IMG/VR virus record: IMGVR_UViG_3300043438_000518
Span: 40,261-104,260 of that record
Origin: a virus
Direction: 5' to 3' (one strand)
Length of the DNA stretch: 64,000 nucleotides
Shown here: piece by piece, positions 50,002 through 57,149 of the stretch
Position numbering within the stretch: the stretch's first letter is position 1
Layout: the number at the start of each line of letters is the position of its first letter
The notes under the pieces: model-generated
What the model was told of the DNA's origin: nothing
The model's input: only the letters and a program-made list of their open reading frames with translations
The model's database searches: none
Position numbers and translations under genes: made by a program

Positions 50002-50231
50002 GCTTCTTGGCTTAAATAGTAAATAGTACCGATAATAGTAAACACACCTACTATAAAAGTAGTAATGCCTGTATTAAACAACCCATAGAAACATTCAGTA
50101 ATACTTCCTGCTCCTGAAAGATTTCCAATGATAGCAAGAAAGAAGTTAAAAATAGTAGTAGTAACTACTAAGAAGACGATTGGAAGAACTACTATCAGCA
50201 GTGCTTTCCACATAAATTTAAGTATATTCAT
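49998..50231 (-). CDS. two-span membrane protein
   Basis: 77 residues, two hydrophobic hairpins (about 8-30, LLIVVLPIVFLVVTTTIF, and 50-72). Starts with the ACAGAT-ATG leader shared by three genes of this region. No function recognised. Confidence 0.6.
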   Translation of the reverse strand: MNILKFMWKALLIVVLPIVFLVVTTTIFNFFLAIIGNLSGAGSITECFYGLFNTGITTFIVGVFTIIGTIYYLSQEA

Positions 50232-50256
50232 ATCTGTTTTGTTCTAATTAAGAGAA

Positions 50257-50277
50257 AAGGGGATTATTAGTCCCCTT
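50257..50277 (-). terminator. terminator
   Basis: AAGGGGA (50257-50263) with TCCCCTT (50271-50277), 7-bp stem and 7-base loop; TTTTCTCTT follows on the minus strand. The 3' arm touches the stop of the gene at 50276. Confidence 0.78.
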
Positions 50278-50569
50278 ATAGATTTTTTGCAAGCACTAAA
50301 ATTTCTACTAAATCATCAGTACTTACACGAGGGTTAACATCTGTACCGTCTGGAGTGATAGTCAGATTACCATCATAATAAACATACCAGTTACCATCTT
50401 TGTCTATGACAGCAACTTCAGCAGTTGTTACACCCTGATCACAGTAATGACCTGTACCAAATCTTACGCTTACATAAACTTTGTTAGCAAACGTAAGACA
50501 AAAACCTTCGTCAATAAAGTCTTTAGAGAATCCACGAGTAGTCTCTTTAATAGTAATGTAGTTATTCAT
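50276..50569 (-). CDS. hypothetical protein
   Basis: 97 residues, beta-rich (FCLTFANKVYVSVRFG, AEVAVIDKDGNWYVYYDG) with a helical C-terminus. Starts with the ACAGAT-ATG leader. Cytosolic, soluble. No family recognised. Confidence 0.58.
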   Translation of the reverse strand: MNNYITIKETTRGFSKDFIDEGFCLTFANKVYVSVRFGTGHYCDQGVTTAEVAVIDKDGNWYVYYDGNLTITPDGTDVNPRVSTDDLVEILVLAKNL

Positions 50570-50596
50570 ATCTGTATTTATCTGTATTTTTTAAAG

Positions 50597-51007
50597 TTAT
50601 CCGCAATAAGGATCTTCTTCATCCATCCAATTATCAGTGTTGAACATCATATTAAATTGTTCTGCTTGCTCTATAAGAGCTTCAAGGTCAAAAATACTGA
50701 AGCCACTAATTTGCTTAGCATAGTCATTAACCTTAATGTAGATAGCATTAAGTCTTTCAAGTTCCAGGAGATTATCCTTAACCATTTGTTCTTTTGTCCT
50801 ACTCATAGTTTGGTCTATTACATAACAGGCAAGATCAGCAAGAATTTTTGCTTTATCTTCGGTCAGTTCAAGTTCAGTCATAAAGAAACTAATAGCTTGA
50901 TAATACCCAAGAGTATTAACAATTTGCTTAGCAGTGTCTTTAAGTTCATCATTCATACCATCTAACATGATAGTATGTTCATCGGTTAGTTTAAATGTAT
51001 TTTCCAT
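50597..51007 (-). CDS. acidic helical hypothetical protein
   Basis: 136 residues, pI low, helical throughout (NDELKDTAKQIVNTLGYYQA, ELTEDKAKILADLACYVID) and ends NWMDEEDPYCG. Leader is a variant of ACAGATATG. Similar acidic helical proteins can mimic DNA or bind polymerase, but that is only a possibility. Confidence 0.58.
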   Translation of the reverse strand: MENTFKLTDEHTIMLDGMNDELKDTAKQIVNTLGYYQAISFFMTELELTEDKAKILADLACYVIDQTMSRTKEQMVKDNLLELERLNAIYIKVNDYAKQISGFSIFDLEALIEQAEQFNMMFNTDNWMDEEDPYCG

Positions 51008-51063
51008 TTCTATATCTGTTTTAGTTTAGTTTATACTAATTGGTATTATACCATAAGGTATAA

Positions 51064-51194
51064 TTTACTTCCATCTGCACTCAGTTGTAACAAGGCTACA
51101 TGTTACCTTGCTTAGGGATTAATGTTTTCATTACAACTGCTCACCCTTTGGAAGTGAGTTGTGGTGCATTAAAGTAAAGGGGTTGTTACACCCC
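51064..51194 (-). ncRNA. three-way-junction RNA, copy A
   Basis: Minus-strand structure from 51194 downward: a leading hairpin (51179-51183/51190-51194), outer stem TTTACTT/AAGTAAA (51172-51178/51064-51070), stem TGCAC/GTGCA (51164-51168/51076-51080), hairpin CTCAC/GTGAG (51154-51158/51140-51144) with loop TTCCAAAGG, and stem AGTTGTAAT/GTTACAACT (51130-51138/51083-51091), whose end pairs as U-G only on the minus strand. An inner CAAGG/CCTTG hairpin caps it. It fills the space between the genes at 50597 and 51186. A TTATACC/GGTATAA hairpin follows at 51046-51063. Copy B is at 51788-51986. Confidence 0.72.
51179..51194 (-). terminator. hairpin at gene end and RNA start
   Basis: GGGGT/ACCCC with a 6-base loop and TTTACTTT after it on the minus strand. 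It can end the gene at 51186-51356, and it also occupies the place of the leading hairpin of the three-way-junction RNA. Confidence 0.5.
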
Positions 51195-51356
51195 ATATAG
51201 AGAATTATGAATCTTATATAGAACACCATTATCTTCAAAGACCATCCAATACTGATAATTAACATCAAGTCTTGTTTGTCCTTTAAATTCAGGATTCTTT
51301 AAGTTCATGTAATCAGACGAACTGATTTCCTTTGCAATGTTTAATAGATTTTCCAT
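51186..51356 (-). CDS. small hypothetical protein
   Basis: 56 residues from the ATG at 51356 (MENLLNIAKEIS); the longer frame to 51476 starts in low-complexity AT-rich sequence and lacks a good start region. Ends YQYWMVFEDNGVLYKIHNSL, an alpha-beta-beta pattern. It stands alone between two non-coding stretches, with 120 bases of leader upstream in which I see no clear element. Confidence 0.5.
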   Translation of the reverse strand: MENLLNIAKEISSSDYMNLKNPEFKGQTRLDVNYQYWMVFEDNGVLYKIHNSLYGV

Positions 51357-51499
51357 ATGTATATTGTTTGTTTTAATTTCAAAATAAAAAAGCAGTTTAA
51401 ACACTTGCTTAGGTGTAGATACAATAGCACTAATATTAATAATACAAAAATTATTAACATTACCCCTTAGATTCAATAAGACAACCGATTTGACTTACG

Positions 51500-51770
51500 T
51501 CCAGTAGTCTCTCCCCTAATAGGCCGTTACAAAGTAACATTTGTCTGCTATTACAGTAACACAGTAAGTGTCACTTTGTAGAGCTGTATCTGTAGCTCAA
51601 CAGAAACCTGGTTCTTAAATTATAATCCCTATGAACCAGGAAGTTCAGGACATTATCTACAAGAGGCAGATACTCAACAGTTATTTCGTGCTGTAACACA
51701 AGTTATACTGATAAACTTAAGCTGGTCTTTTATGTAAAATGGCTTACTTGCTTAAGGTAAGTTAAAAACT
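51500..51770 (-). ncRNA. region of stacked inverted repeats
   Basis: No frame is supported. Perfect stems: TACAAAGT/ACTTTGTA (51528-51535/51573-51580), which competes with GTTAC/GTAAC in 51526-51538; GAGCT/AGCTC (51581-51585/51594-51598); CCTGGTTC/GAACCAGG (51607-51614/51633-51640); ACAG/CTGT around 51677-51693; CTTAAGC/GCTTAAG (51716-51722/51750-51756). The stretch lies downstream of copy B on the minus strand and may be part of one long RNA. The strand is inferred from copy B only. Confidence 0.45.
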
Positions 51771-51787
51771 GCCTGCTTACGCTCCGG

Positions 51788-51986
51788 CTACTCCACTCTG
51801 CATTCAATTGTAATAAAAAGCCAATAACACAAAAATGTTATCCGTTTGGGGCAACTAATTGTTCACCTATAAATAGGTTTAGTGTTTATCCATGCTTTAT
51901 ATCTCGTTACTACAATTGCCGGTCCTTGTGAAACCGGTTATGATGCATTAAAGTAAGACAGTTTCACTTCGCATTATATCTGTCTT
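51788..51986 (-). ncRNA. three-way-junction RNA, copy B
   Basis: Same plan as copy A with compensatory changes: leading hairpin AAGACAG/CTGTCTT (51955-51961/51980-51986), outer stem TTACTT/GAGTAG (51951-51956/51788-51793) with two U-G pairs, stem TGCAT/ATGCA (51943-51947/51799-51803), hairpin CCGGT/ACCGG (51933-51937/51919-51923) with loop TTCACAAGG, and AATTGTAGT/ATTACAATT (51909-51917/51806-51814) with one G-U pair. The apical part is longer and holds ACCTAT/ATAGGT and ATAACA/TGTTAT hairpins. The wobbles fit only the minus strand. Confidence 0.72.
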
Positions 51987-52200
51987 GAACCCCGCTTCTA
52001 GGGTTTTATTAACCAAGCAAAACTTTCGCTTAGCATTAGATAACGTCTCTGATACAAGAGACGAATAAGAATAACAGATAACAACTTATAAGAGATTATA
52101 TAAGAGGTTATCTGTTAGTAGGGTTAGTTAAGATTTAACTTTTTAGTCATATCACAACCTAAAAGGCATTAAAATCCACTATTTTGGACAGTTAGAAAGA
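51987..52200. other. inverted-repeat array upstream of copy B
   Basis: No gene. AACCC/GGGTT (51988-51992/52001-52005), CGTCTC/GAGACG (52044-52049/52058-52063), and AACAGATAAC/GTTATCTGTT (52073-52082/52107-52116) with CTTATA/TATAAG nested inside, then AGTTAA-GAT-TTAACT (52126-52140) followed by T-rich sequence on the plus strand. These could be terminators, further RNA stems or cruciforms near an origin. Confidence 0.45.
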
Positions 52201-52236
52201 AGATAGAGAGGGAAGAATCCCTTATTTCTAATGTAA

Positions 52237-52383
52237 AAAAGTTAAACAAAACATGATTTGTCTCCGATTTTCCCGGGTTTAGACTTTCAAAAGTTAAACA
52301 AAACCTATTTTACCTACATTTCATGACATTTCTATGACAATTGATAGATTGATGTCTTGATTTGTCGATTGATAGTTTGATGT
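52237..52383. repeat. iteron-like direct repeats, origin candidate
   Basis: AAAAGTTAAACAAAAC occurs twice (52237-52252 and 52289-52304), and ATTGATAGWTTGATGT twice (52340-52355 and 52368-52383), each pair with near-identical copies spaced 52 and 28 bases. The stretch is AT-rich, gene-free and sits where the two coding strands diverge, close to inverted repeats. I see no exact TTATCCACA DnaA box. A replication origin or the binding site of the DnaA-like protein (25852-26484) is plausible. Confidence 0.42.
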
Positions 52384-52489
52384 GTACTTCCCCGAAAGTC
52401 AGGAGGCAATCAGGCGTTAGCATAAAACACTACCATGCCGCAGGCATACCATTTTAACAGAGGCAATTTGCGACCTTACTAACGAAAAA

Positions 52490-52506
52490 GGGGGACAGAG
52501 TCCCCC
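52490..52506 (-). terminator. terminator of the cassette gene
   Basis: GGGGGAC (52490-52496), 3-base loop, GTCCCCC (52500-52506); TTTTTCG follows on the minus strand. 12 bases past the stop of the gene at 52519. Confidence 0.85.
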
Positions 52507-52518
52507 CGAAGGCAATCA

Positions 52519-52818
52519 TTAGCCGATGCTTACGTCCCAGAAGCGAGGGTAGTCAACACCGTTTACGGTAGTCACGTTCTTGAAGGTAGCGTAGATGCTT
52601 CCGCCAAATTGCTTCGCTTGAAGTAGGTCGCCAAACTTGTAGTCGGAACTGCTACCGATAAGGATTTCCAACTTGCTGTCTTTGTAGGAGACAGTTGCGA
52701 AGGTGAAGTTGTTACGTACTCTGAACGAACGCATCGAGAAGATGTACTCTGTTTCAGGTACGAAAGAAATTGTTGGGGCTGCGCCAGCAGCATCTGTTGT
52801 GTTAGTTTTGGTTGTCAT
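52519..52818 (-). CDS. hypothetical protein in GC-richer cassette
   Basis: 99 residues with an Ala/Thr-rich start (TKTNTTDAAGAAPTISF) and a beta-rich body (YIFSMRSFRVRNNFTFATVS, LEILIGSSSDYKFGD, IYATFKNVTTVNGVDY). Codon use is G/C-ending, unlike any neighbour, implying recent acquisition or strong expression. Starts with the ACAGAT-ATG leader and has its own terminator. The beta-barrel-like pattern could suit an OB fold, but I do not recognise it. Confidence 0.62.
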   Translation of the reverse strand: MTTKTNTTDAAGAAPTISFVPETEYIFSMRSFRVRNNFTFATVSYKDSKLEILIGSSSDYKFGDLLQAKQFGGSIYATFKNVTTVNGVDYPRFWDVSIG

Positions 52819-52949
52819 ATCTGTATGTATTAAAGGTTTCGGTTGTCAGTCTACCACGGGGGTAGAGGCAAGTGCCGAAGGCATACGGGGATAGTGAAGG
52901 TGGACACCCCCACCCTCTCATAGATATAAAGTGGGGGGGTTCTAAAATT

Positions 52950-52978
52950 TTGAAAAAAATTTTTTTAGTTTACCTTTG
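52950..52978 (+). promoter_or_regulatory. promoter for the secreted nuclease gene
   Basis: TTG (52950-52952), 18-base spacer, TACCTTTG (52971-52978), then only five bases to the ATG at 52984. The transcript would be leaderless or nearly so. Confidence 0.72.
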
Positions 52979-52983
52979 AACCC

Positions 52984-53559
52984 ATGAAAAAACTAGTCTT
53001 TATCTTATCTTTCTTTCTTTCCTTACAAGGGTTCTCTCAGAGGGATTCTGTTTATGTTAAGACCTCTATCTATTCTTGTGTGTATTCAGAGGTGTTACAA
53101 CAGCCTAAGCGAGTTTGGTACACTGTTCAATGCCCTCTAGGTTCTTATCCTAGAAAAGGAATGGACTTCTACACTAACGATTCAGTAAGGACTTCAGATG
53201 GTAAGGACTATGAGGCTAATGTATGGGATAAAGGACATTGTGCTCCAGCAGCTGACTTTAACTGCGATAGAGATAGACTATGGGCTACCTTCTCTTACCT
53301 TAATTGTGTTCTTCAACACGAGAGATTAAACAGAGGTGCTTGGAGACTTCTAGAAGTCAGAGAAAGAGAACTAGCTAAGTCTCAGGTTGTCGAGGTAGAG
53401 ATTAAAATGGTCTACTCTAAGAGCAGTTTAAAATTGCCAACAGGAGCTACAGTCCCTGATGGATTCTTAAAGACTATCAAGTACGGCAAAGTAAAAGAAG
53501 TTTACTATTTCAAGAACGAAGATCCAGGTACCACCGATTACTTAAGGTTTAGGAAGTAA
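52984..53559 (+). CDS. secreted DNA/RNA non-specific endonuclease
   Basis: 191 residues. Signal peptide (about 1-19, MKKLVFILSFFLSLQGFS before Gln). The beta-beta-alpha-metal core has WDKGHCAPAADF (the D-R-G-H motif with Lys for Arg; His is the general base) and LNCVLQHERLNRGAWRLLE, which holds the Asn and Arg/Glu metal and phosphate contacts. It would degrade nucleic acid outside the cytosol, perhaps DNA of competing phages or extracellular DNA (inference). Divergently transcribed from the GC-richer cassette under its own promoter; its end overlaps the convergent gene by 18 bases. Confidence 0.85.
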   Translation: MKKLVFILSFFLSLQGFSQRDSVYVKTSIYSCVYSEVLQQPKRVWYTVQCPLGSYPRKGMDFYTNDSVRTSDGKDYEANVWDKGHCAPAADFNCDRDRLWATFSYLNCVLQHERLNRGAWRLLEVRERELAKSQVVEVEIKMVYSKSSLKLPTGATVPDGFLKTIKYGKVKEVYYFKNEDPGTTDYLRFRK

Positions 53560-53745
53560 ACGACCAAAGGTTATATTACTTCTAACCGTTAAGTCCTTAT
53601 GAGTAAACTGCCACATCTCTCCACTGTCTAGGATGACTGTGTATATGGTATCGGTTTCATAACCATAGTCTGTTACTAGCCATATTATTCCTTTGCCTTT
53701 AGGGGTATTTACTTCTAAGCGATTTGTAGGTTCAAAAATTATCAT
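53542..53745 (-). CDS. small hypothetical protein
   Basis: 67 residues, beta-rich like an SH3-type barrel: FEPTNRLEVNTPKGKGIIWL, DTIYTVILDSGEMWQFTHKD. Its start overlaps the transferase gene by 4 bases, so the two form a small minus-strand unit facing the nuclease gene. No function recognised. Confidence 0.58.
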   Translation of the reverse strand: MIIFEPTNRLEVNTPKGKGIIWLVTDYGYETDTIYTVILDSGEMWQFTHKDLTVRSNITFGRLLPKP

Positions 53746-54413
53746 AAGTAAGTGTCTCTTTTACATAAATTTAAGTAGAGTGTTTTGTCTTCAGACCACT
53801 CCTTTCCTGTCCACCATTCAAAGCCTTTAAAGTCTGCCTTGTAAGCTGAAGCTAATTCGTAGCCTCCTAAAAGGTAGACGTGATTACATCTAAAGAACTG
53901 GGCTATTCTACACTCGAATAACTGAGACACATTACCTAAGGATAGTTTTGGGTTTTCATAATCCCACAGAAACTGGTAAGAGACTAAAGTCCTTCCAGTA
54001 GTGTCTTTGTATAGTTTAAAGATATTAGCTCCTACTAGTTTTTCTTCGTAGTAATAAAGCAGACATTCAAATCCTTTAAAATCTTCTAGGTTTATATCTC
54101 TTTTAAAACTGTGTTTGTCTGTGTACTTTCTATAAATAGGCTCTAGAAGAGTTAAAACTTCTTCTGATACAAAGTGCAGAGAGTATTGTATTTGTTTGCT
54201 TAGTTTTTTTACAGTTTTAGTAGGCTCATAGTCTTCTACTCTAAGTCGAACAGACCTTAGATTATACCAGTAGTCTTGCCACTCTACCCATCCCTCACTT
54301 AGATAGGTTAGATAAGTAGTATCTAAGGCTATTCCTTTGGGGTCAGAGAAGATAAAGTCTTCTTTTGTGACCTTACCGTACCCTGTTATATGATCAAAGA
54401 TAACCTGTATCAT
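53742..54413 (-). CDS. arginyl-tRNA-protein transferase-like (ATE/Bpt) GNAT-fold protein
   Basis: 223 residues. An N-terminal region with GWVEWQDYWYNLRSVRLRVEDY, then PTKTVKKLSKQ, is like the LRxxVxxFxPSxxQRR region of arginyl/leucyl transferases. The C-terminal GNAT half has the typical sequence WDYENPKLSLGNVSQLFECR and HVYLLGGYELASAYKADF, then FEWWTGKEWSED, matching the YdPe-SLG and YLGY-MxYK motifs. The N-terminal Cys cluster of ATE is missing. Members transfer amino acids from tRNA to protein N-termini for degradation. A phage copy might mark host proteins (inference). Confidence 0.6.
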   Translation of the reverse strand: MIQVIFDHITGYGKVTKEDFIFSDPKGIALDTTYLTYLSEGWVEWQDYWYNLRSVRLRVEDYEPTKTVKKLSKQIQYSLHFVSEEVLTLLEPIYRKYTDKHSFKRDINLEDFKGFECLLYYYEEKLVGANIFKLYKDTTGRTLVSYQFLWDYENPKLSLGNVSQLFECRIAQFFRCNHVYLLGGYELASAYKADFKGFEWWTGKEWSEDKTLYLNLCKRDTYL

Positions 54414-54496
54414 AACTTTATCATAGCTCTATTATAGTTCTATTGTAAATCAAAGATAGTTAATTAAACAAAAACCACTCTTCTACTTAAGTTTTC

Positions 54497-54526
54497 TTGA
54501 CTTATTTTTTTAAAGAGCTATTTTTG
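54497..54526 (+). promoter_or_regulatory. late-type promoter of the tail-fibre unit
   Basis: TTG (54497-54499), 19-base spacer, TATTTTTG (54519-54526). Near-twin of the promoter at 13819-13848. It lies in the 276-base gap 54414-54689, which otherwise holds an AT-rich 5' leader of about 155 bases with no gene and AGGTAGGG/CCCTACCT (about 54610-54617/54648-54655) as a long-range pair. Confidence 0.7.
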
Positions 54527-54689
54527 TTCTTAGGGGGAGATCTGTGTTTTTCTTGGAGTTACGATTGTTTTGTGACTAGTTTCTTTAGCCATGTTTTTGG
54601 AGGGTTACTAGGTAGGGATTCAGATCTTTCTCCTTTCATGTATTCCCCTACCTAGAACCCTTTTTTAGTTTATAAACTTCTAAATTTAT

Positions 54690-55064
54690 ATGCGTAACAA
54701 CTTCTTTCAGACACCTGGCTACGCTACAGACTTAGTAAATGTAATTATTAAGGGGTTTTCGGAGAAGACTTATGTTTGTCCTCATGACTGGCAGCAGTTA
54801 TACACTTTCAAAGAAAGAGTAGGAATAAAGATAAGAAGAGAAGGACATAAATGGTTTGTCTTACTTAGAGGAGGAGATAACTACGGAGGAGAATTTGAAA
54901 CACAGGTTATAGAAGATAACACAGTTACTTGTTCTAAGCCTAGGTTTGAGGGTCCCTACCAGAAGTTAGGCTTTCTTAAGTACGAAGGCCAATCCGCTAA
55001 GGGTACTTTTCTAGAAGATGGTTATATTTTAAATGAAGAAGGTCAATATATAGTTTACGAATAA
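54690..55064 (+). CDS. hypothetical protein upstream of tail fibres
   Basis: 124 residues, mixed beta: FSEKTYVCPHDWQQLYTF, GIKIRREGHKWFVLLRGG, LGFLKYEGQSAKGTFLEDGY. No signal. First gene after the late promoter and 11 bases before a tail-fibre gene, so a virion or assembly part is likely. No family recognised. Confidence 0.62.
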   Translation: MRNNFFQTPGYATDLVNVIIKGFSEKTYVCPHDWQQLYTFKERVGIKIRREGHKWFVLLRGGDNYGGEFETQVIEDNTVTCSKPRFEGPYQKLGFLKYEGQSAKGTFLEDGYILNEEGQYIVYE

Positions 55065-55075
55065 GTAAGAATAAC

Positions 55076-55684
55076 ATGAATTACAAAGTTTCCCAACTAC
55101 AACCACTAACAGGTCCTGAAATTGCAGGAGAAGATCTTCTGTTATTAATTGACGTCAATCCCACTACAGGAAACGTAAGATCTCGTAAAGTTAGAGTAGA
55201 AGACTTAGTAGACTTTCGTTTACTTAATTCTGGTTTAAGTAATTTTGTTCTATTATCAGGGTCTTATGCCAATCCTTCCTTTATTACTTCGTTAGACTGG
55301 AACAAAATCATCAATACTCCAGACACTTTAGCGGAATATGGCATTACAGACGCCTATACCAAGACACAAGTGGACAATTTATTGGACACTGTAGAAGGAA
55401 ATCAGATTGCTTCTATGTCTATTACAGGAGCAGAGACCAAAAGTTTAAACTTACACCAAGTAGATGGAGGCGTAGTAAGCGTTTCTTACGTAGATACTTA
55501 CACTCACACTCAAAGTTCTCCTATTAGTACCTGGACTATCACTCATAACATGAACAAATACCCTTCGGTAACGATTGTAGATTCAGCAGGAACTACCGTG
55601 GATGGCTCGGTAGATTACATTAGTTTAAATGCAGTAACTATTAATTTCTGTGGAGCGTTCAGTGGTAAAGCTTACTTTAACTAA
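55076..55684 (+). CDS. tail fibre-type protein
   Basis: 202 residues. LDWNKIINTPDTLAEYGITD and YTKTQVDNLLDTVEGN are standard phage-fibre segments that form trimeric beta/coil regions; the C-terminal domain THTQSSPISTWTITHNMN to AVTINFCGAFSGKAYFN is the small beta domain seen at the ends of many Bacteroidota phage fibres. A structural protein that helps bind the host surface. Confidence 0.75.
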   Translation: MNYKVSQLQPLTGPEIAGEDLLLLIDVNPTTGNVRSRKVRVEDLVDFRLLNSGLSNFVLLSGSYANPSFITSLDWNKIINTPDTLAEYGITDAYTKTQVDNLLDTVEGNQIASMSITGAETKSLNLHQVDGGVVSVSYVDTYTHTQSSPISTWTITHNMNKYPSVTIVDSAGTTVDGSVDYISLNAVTINFCGAFSGKAYFN

Positions 55685-55715
55685 AATAAACAAAACAAAA
55701 TAAAAATATAAAATC

Positions 55716-57149
55716 ATGTCAAAAAAATTCTTATCTGGCATAGACCTCAATAAATGCGAACTGCAAAATGCGGTCATCCAGAACTTAGGTACAGCACCAG
55801 GAACTCCTGCTGCAGGTCAGGTCTACTTCAACTCCTCTACTGGAGACAAGTCAATCTACTTCTATGATGGTACTGCCTGGGTAGACGTAGGAGGTGATTT
55901 AAGGTCAATTGTAGCTGGTAACGCTATATCTGTTAGCGGAACCAGAGATATTACCGTAAACGTTCTGTATGACGATGCTTCTATTGGTTTAAATGTATCT
56001 AACCAACTTTACATTAAGGCAGGCGGTGTTACTAACGCAATGTTGGTTAACTCCTCTCTTTCTGTAGTTGCTGGAGCAGGTCTTACTGATGGAGGTTCTG
56101 TTGCTCTTGGAGCTTCTGTAACTCTTAACATTGGAGCAGGTACAGGTATTACTGTAAACGCCAATGACGTAGCTCTTGACACCACTTCTACTCGTAACAC
56201 TGATCACTCTGCAGTTATCTTGACAGCAGGTGCAGGTTTAACTGGCGGAGGAGATATTACAGCTTCTCGTACATTTACAGTAGGTGCAGGAACTGGTATC
56301 ACAGTTAACGCTGATGATATTGCTATCACAGGTGCTGGATCATTGACTACCAACTACTTAACTAAGTGGAACGGTACAGGATTCTCTAACTCAACTATTA
56401 CAGATGACGGAACTACCGTAACTATTGGTGGTAACTTAACTGTAAACGGTAGCATTACTTACGTTAACTCTAACACAGTTGAAATCGGTGATAACATTCT
56501 TCTTCTTAACAGAGATGAAGTTAGTGCTCCTTCTCAGAACGCAGGTATTGAAGTAGAAAGAGGAACAAGTACTAACGTTTCTTTCATCTGGAATGAGACT
56601 AGTGACTACTGGTCTACTGTAACTGAGCCTTTACACGTAGGTTCTATTGCTGACGCTGGTGCTGCTTACACAGGTAACAAATACTTGGTAAGTGACTCAG
56701 GTGTAATCAAATACTTAACTTCTGCTGATTTAGCAGGTGACGTTATTACAGGAATCACAATCAGTGGATCTAACGGTGTTGCAGTTGCTGGTTCAGGAAC
56801 AACTTCTATTACTGTAAGTGGTGTAAACGCTACTACAAGTGCTGCAGGTGTTGTAGAATTGGCTACTAGTGCTGAAGTAAATGCTTTAAGTAGCTCTACA
56901 GTAGCAGTAACTCCTTCTGGATTAGCTGCTTTGCGTTATGCTGCAACAGGTCCAGCAGCTCCAGCAACTAGCATGATAGTGACTCACGCTTTAGCTTCTA
57001 ACGATATCATAGTTCAAGTTTATGAACTAGCTACTGGTGAGAACGTAGAGTGCGATGTAGTACGTACAACCATCAACGTAGTTACTTTAGGATTCTGTTC
57101 TCCTGTTACTACAAATGCTCTTAGAGTATTGGTGATTAAAATTGCTTAA
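55716..57149 (+). CDS. tail fibre protein
   Basis: 477 residues. Begins with an APGTPAAGQVYFNSSTGDKS beta segment, then Gly/Thr/Asn-rich repeats (AGTGITVNA at two positions, GAGLTGGGDITASRTF), a central NTVEIGDNILLLNRDE collar-like stretch and a C-terminal small beta domain (AATSMIVTH-type, ending VLVIKIA) shared in plan with the gene at 55076. It would form a trimeric fibre. Starts after an A-rich leader without Shine-Dalgarno. Confidence 0.78.
   Translation: MSKKFLSGIDLNKCELQNAVIQNLGTAPGTPAAGQVYFNSSTGDKSIYFYDGTAWVDVGGDLRSIVAGNAISVSGTRDITVNVLYDDASIGLNVSNQLYIKAGGVTNAMLVNSSLSVVAGAGLTDGGSVALGASVTLNIGAGTGITVNANDVALDTTSTRNTDHSAVILTAGAGLTGGGDITASRTFTVGAGTGITVNADDIAITGAGSLTTNYLTKWNGTGFSNSTITDDGTTVTIGGNLTVNGSITYVNSNTVEIGDNILLLNRDEVSAPSQNAGIEVERGTSTNVSFIWNETSDYWSTVTEPLHVGSIADAGAAYTGNKYLVSDSGVIKYLTSADLAGDVITGITISGSNGVAVAGSGTTSITVSGVNATTSAAGVVELATSAEVNALSSSTVAVTPSGLAALRYAATGPAAPATSMIVTHALASNDIIVQVYELATGENVECDVVRTTINVVTLGFCSPVTTNALRVLVIKIA

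Larger units (their letters stand above)
52436..52886. repeat. short direct repeats flanking a GC-richer cassette
   Basis: TGCCGCAGGCATAC (52436-52449) and TGCCGAAGGCATAC (52873-52886) flank the gene at 52519-52818. Each contains the small palindrome TGCC/GGCA. Base composition between about 52385 and 52925 is clearly richer in G and C than the rest of the window, and GGCAA words recur. This looks like an inserted cassette. Confidence 0.5.

Noticed and set aside
51480-52500. Additional tRNA genes in the non-coding region
   Set aside because: I found no TTCRA-type T arm with matching acceptor and anticodon arms on either strand.
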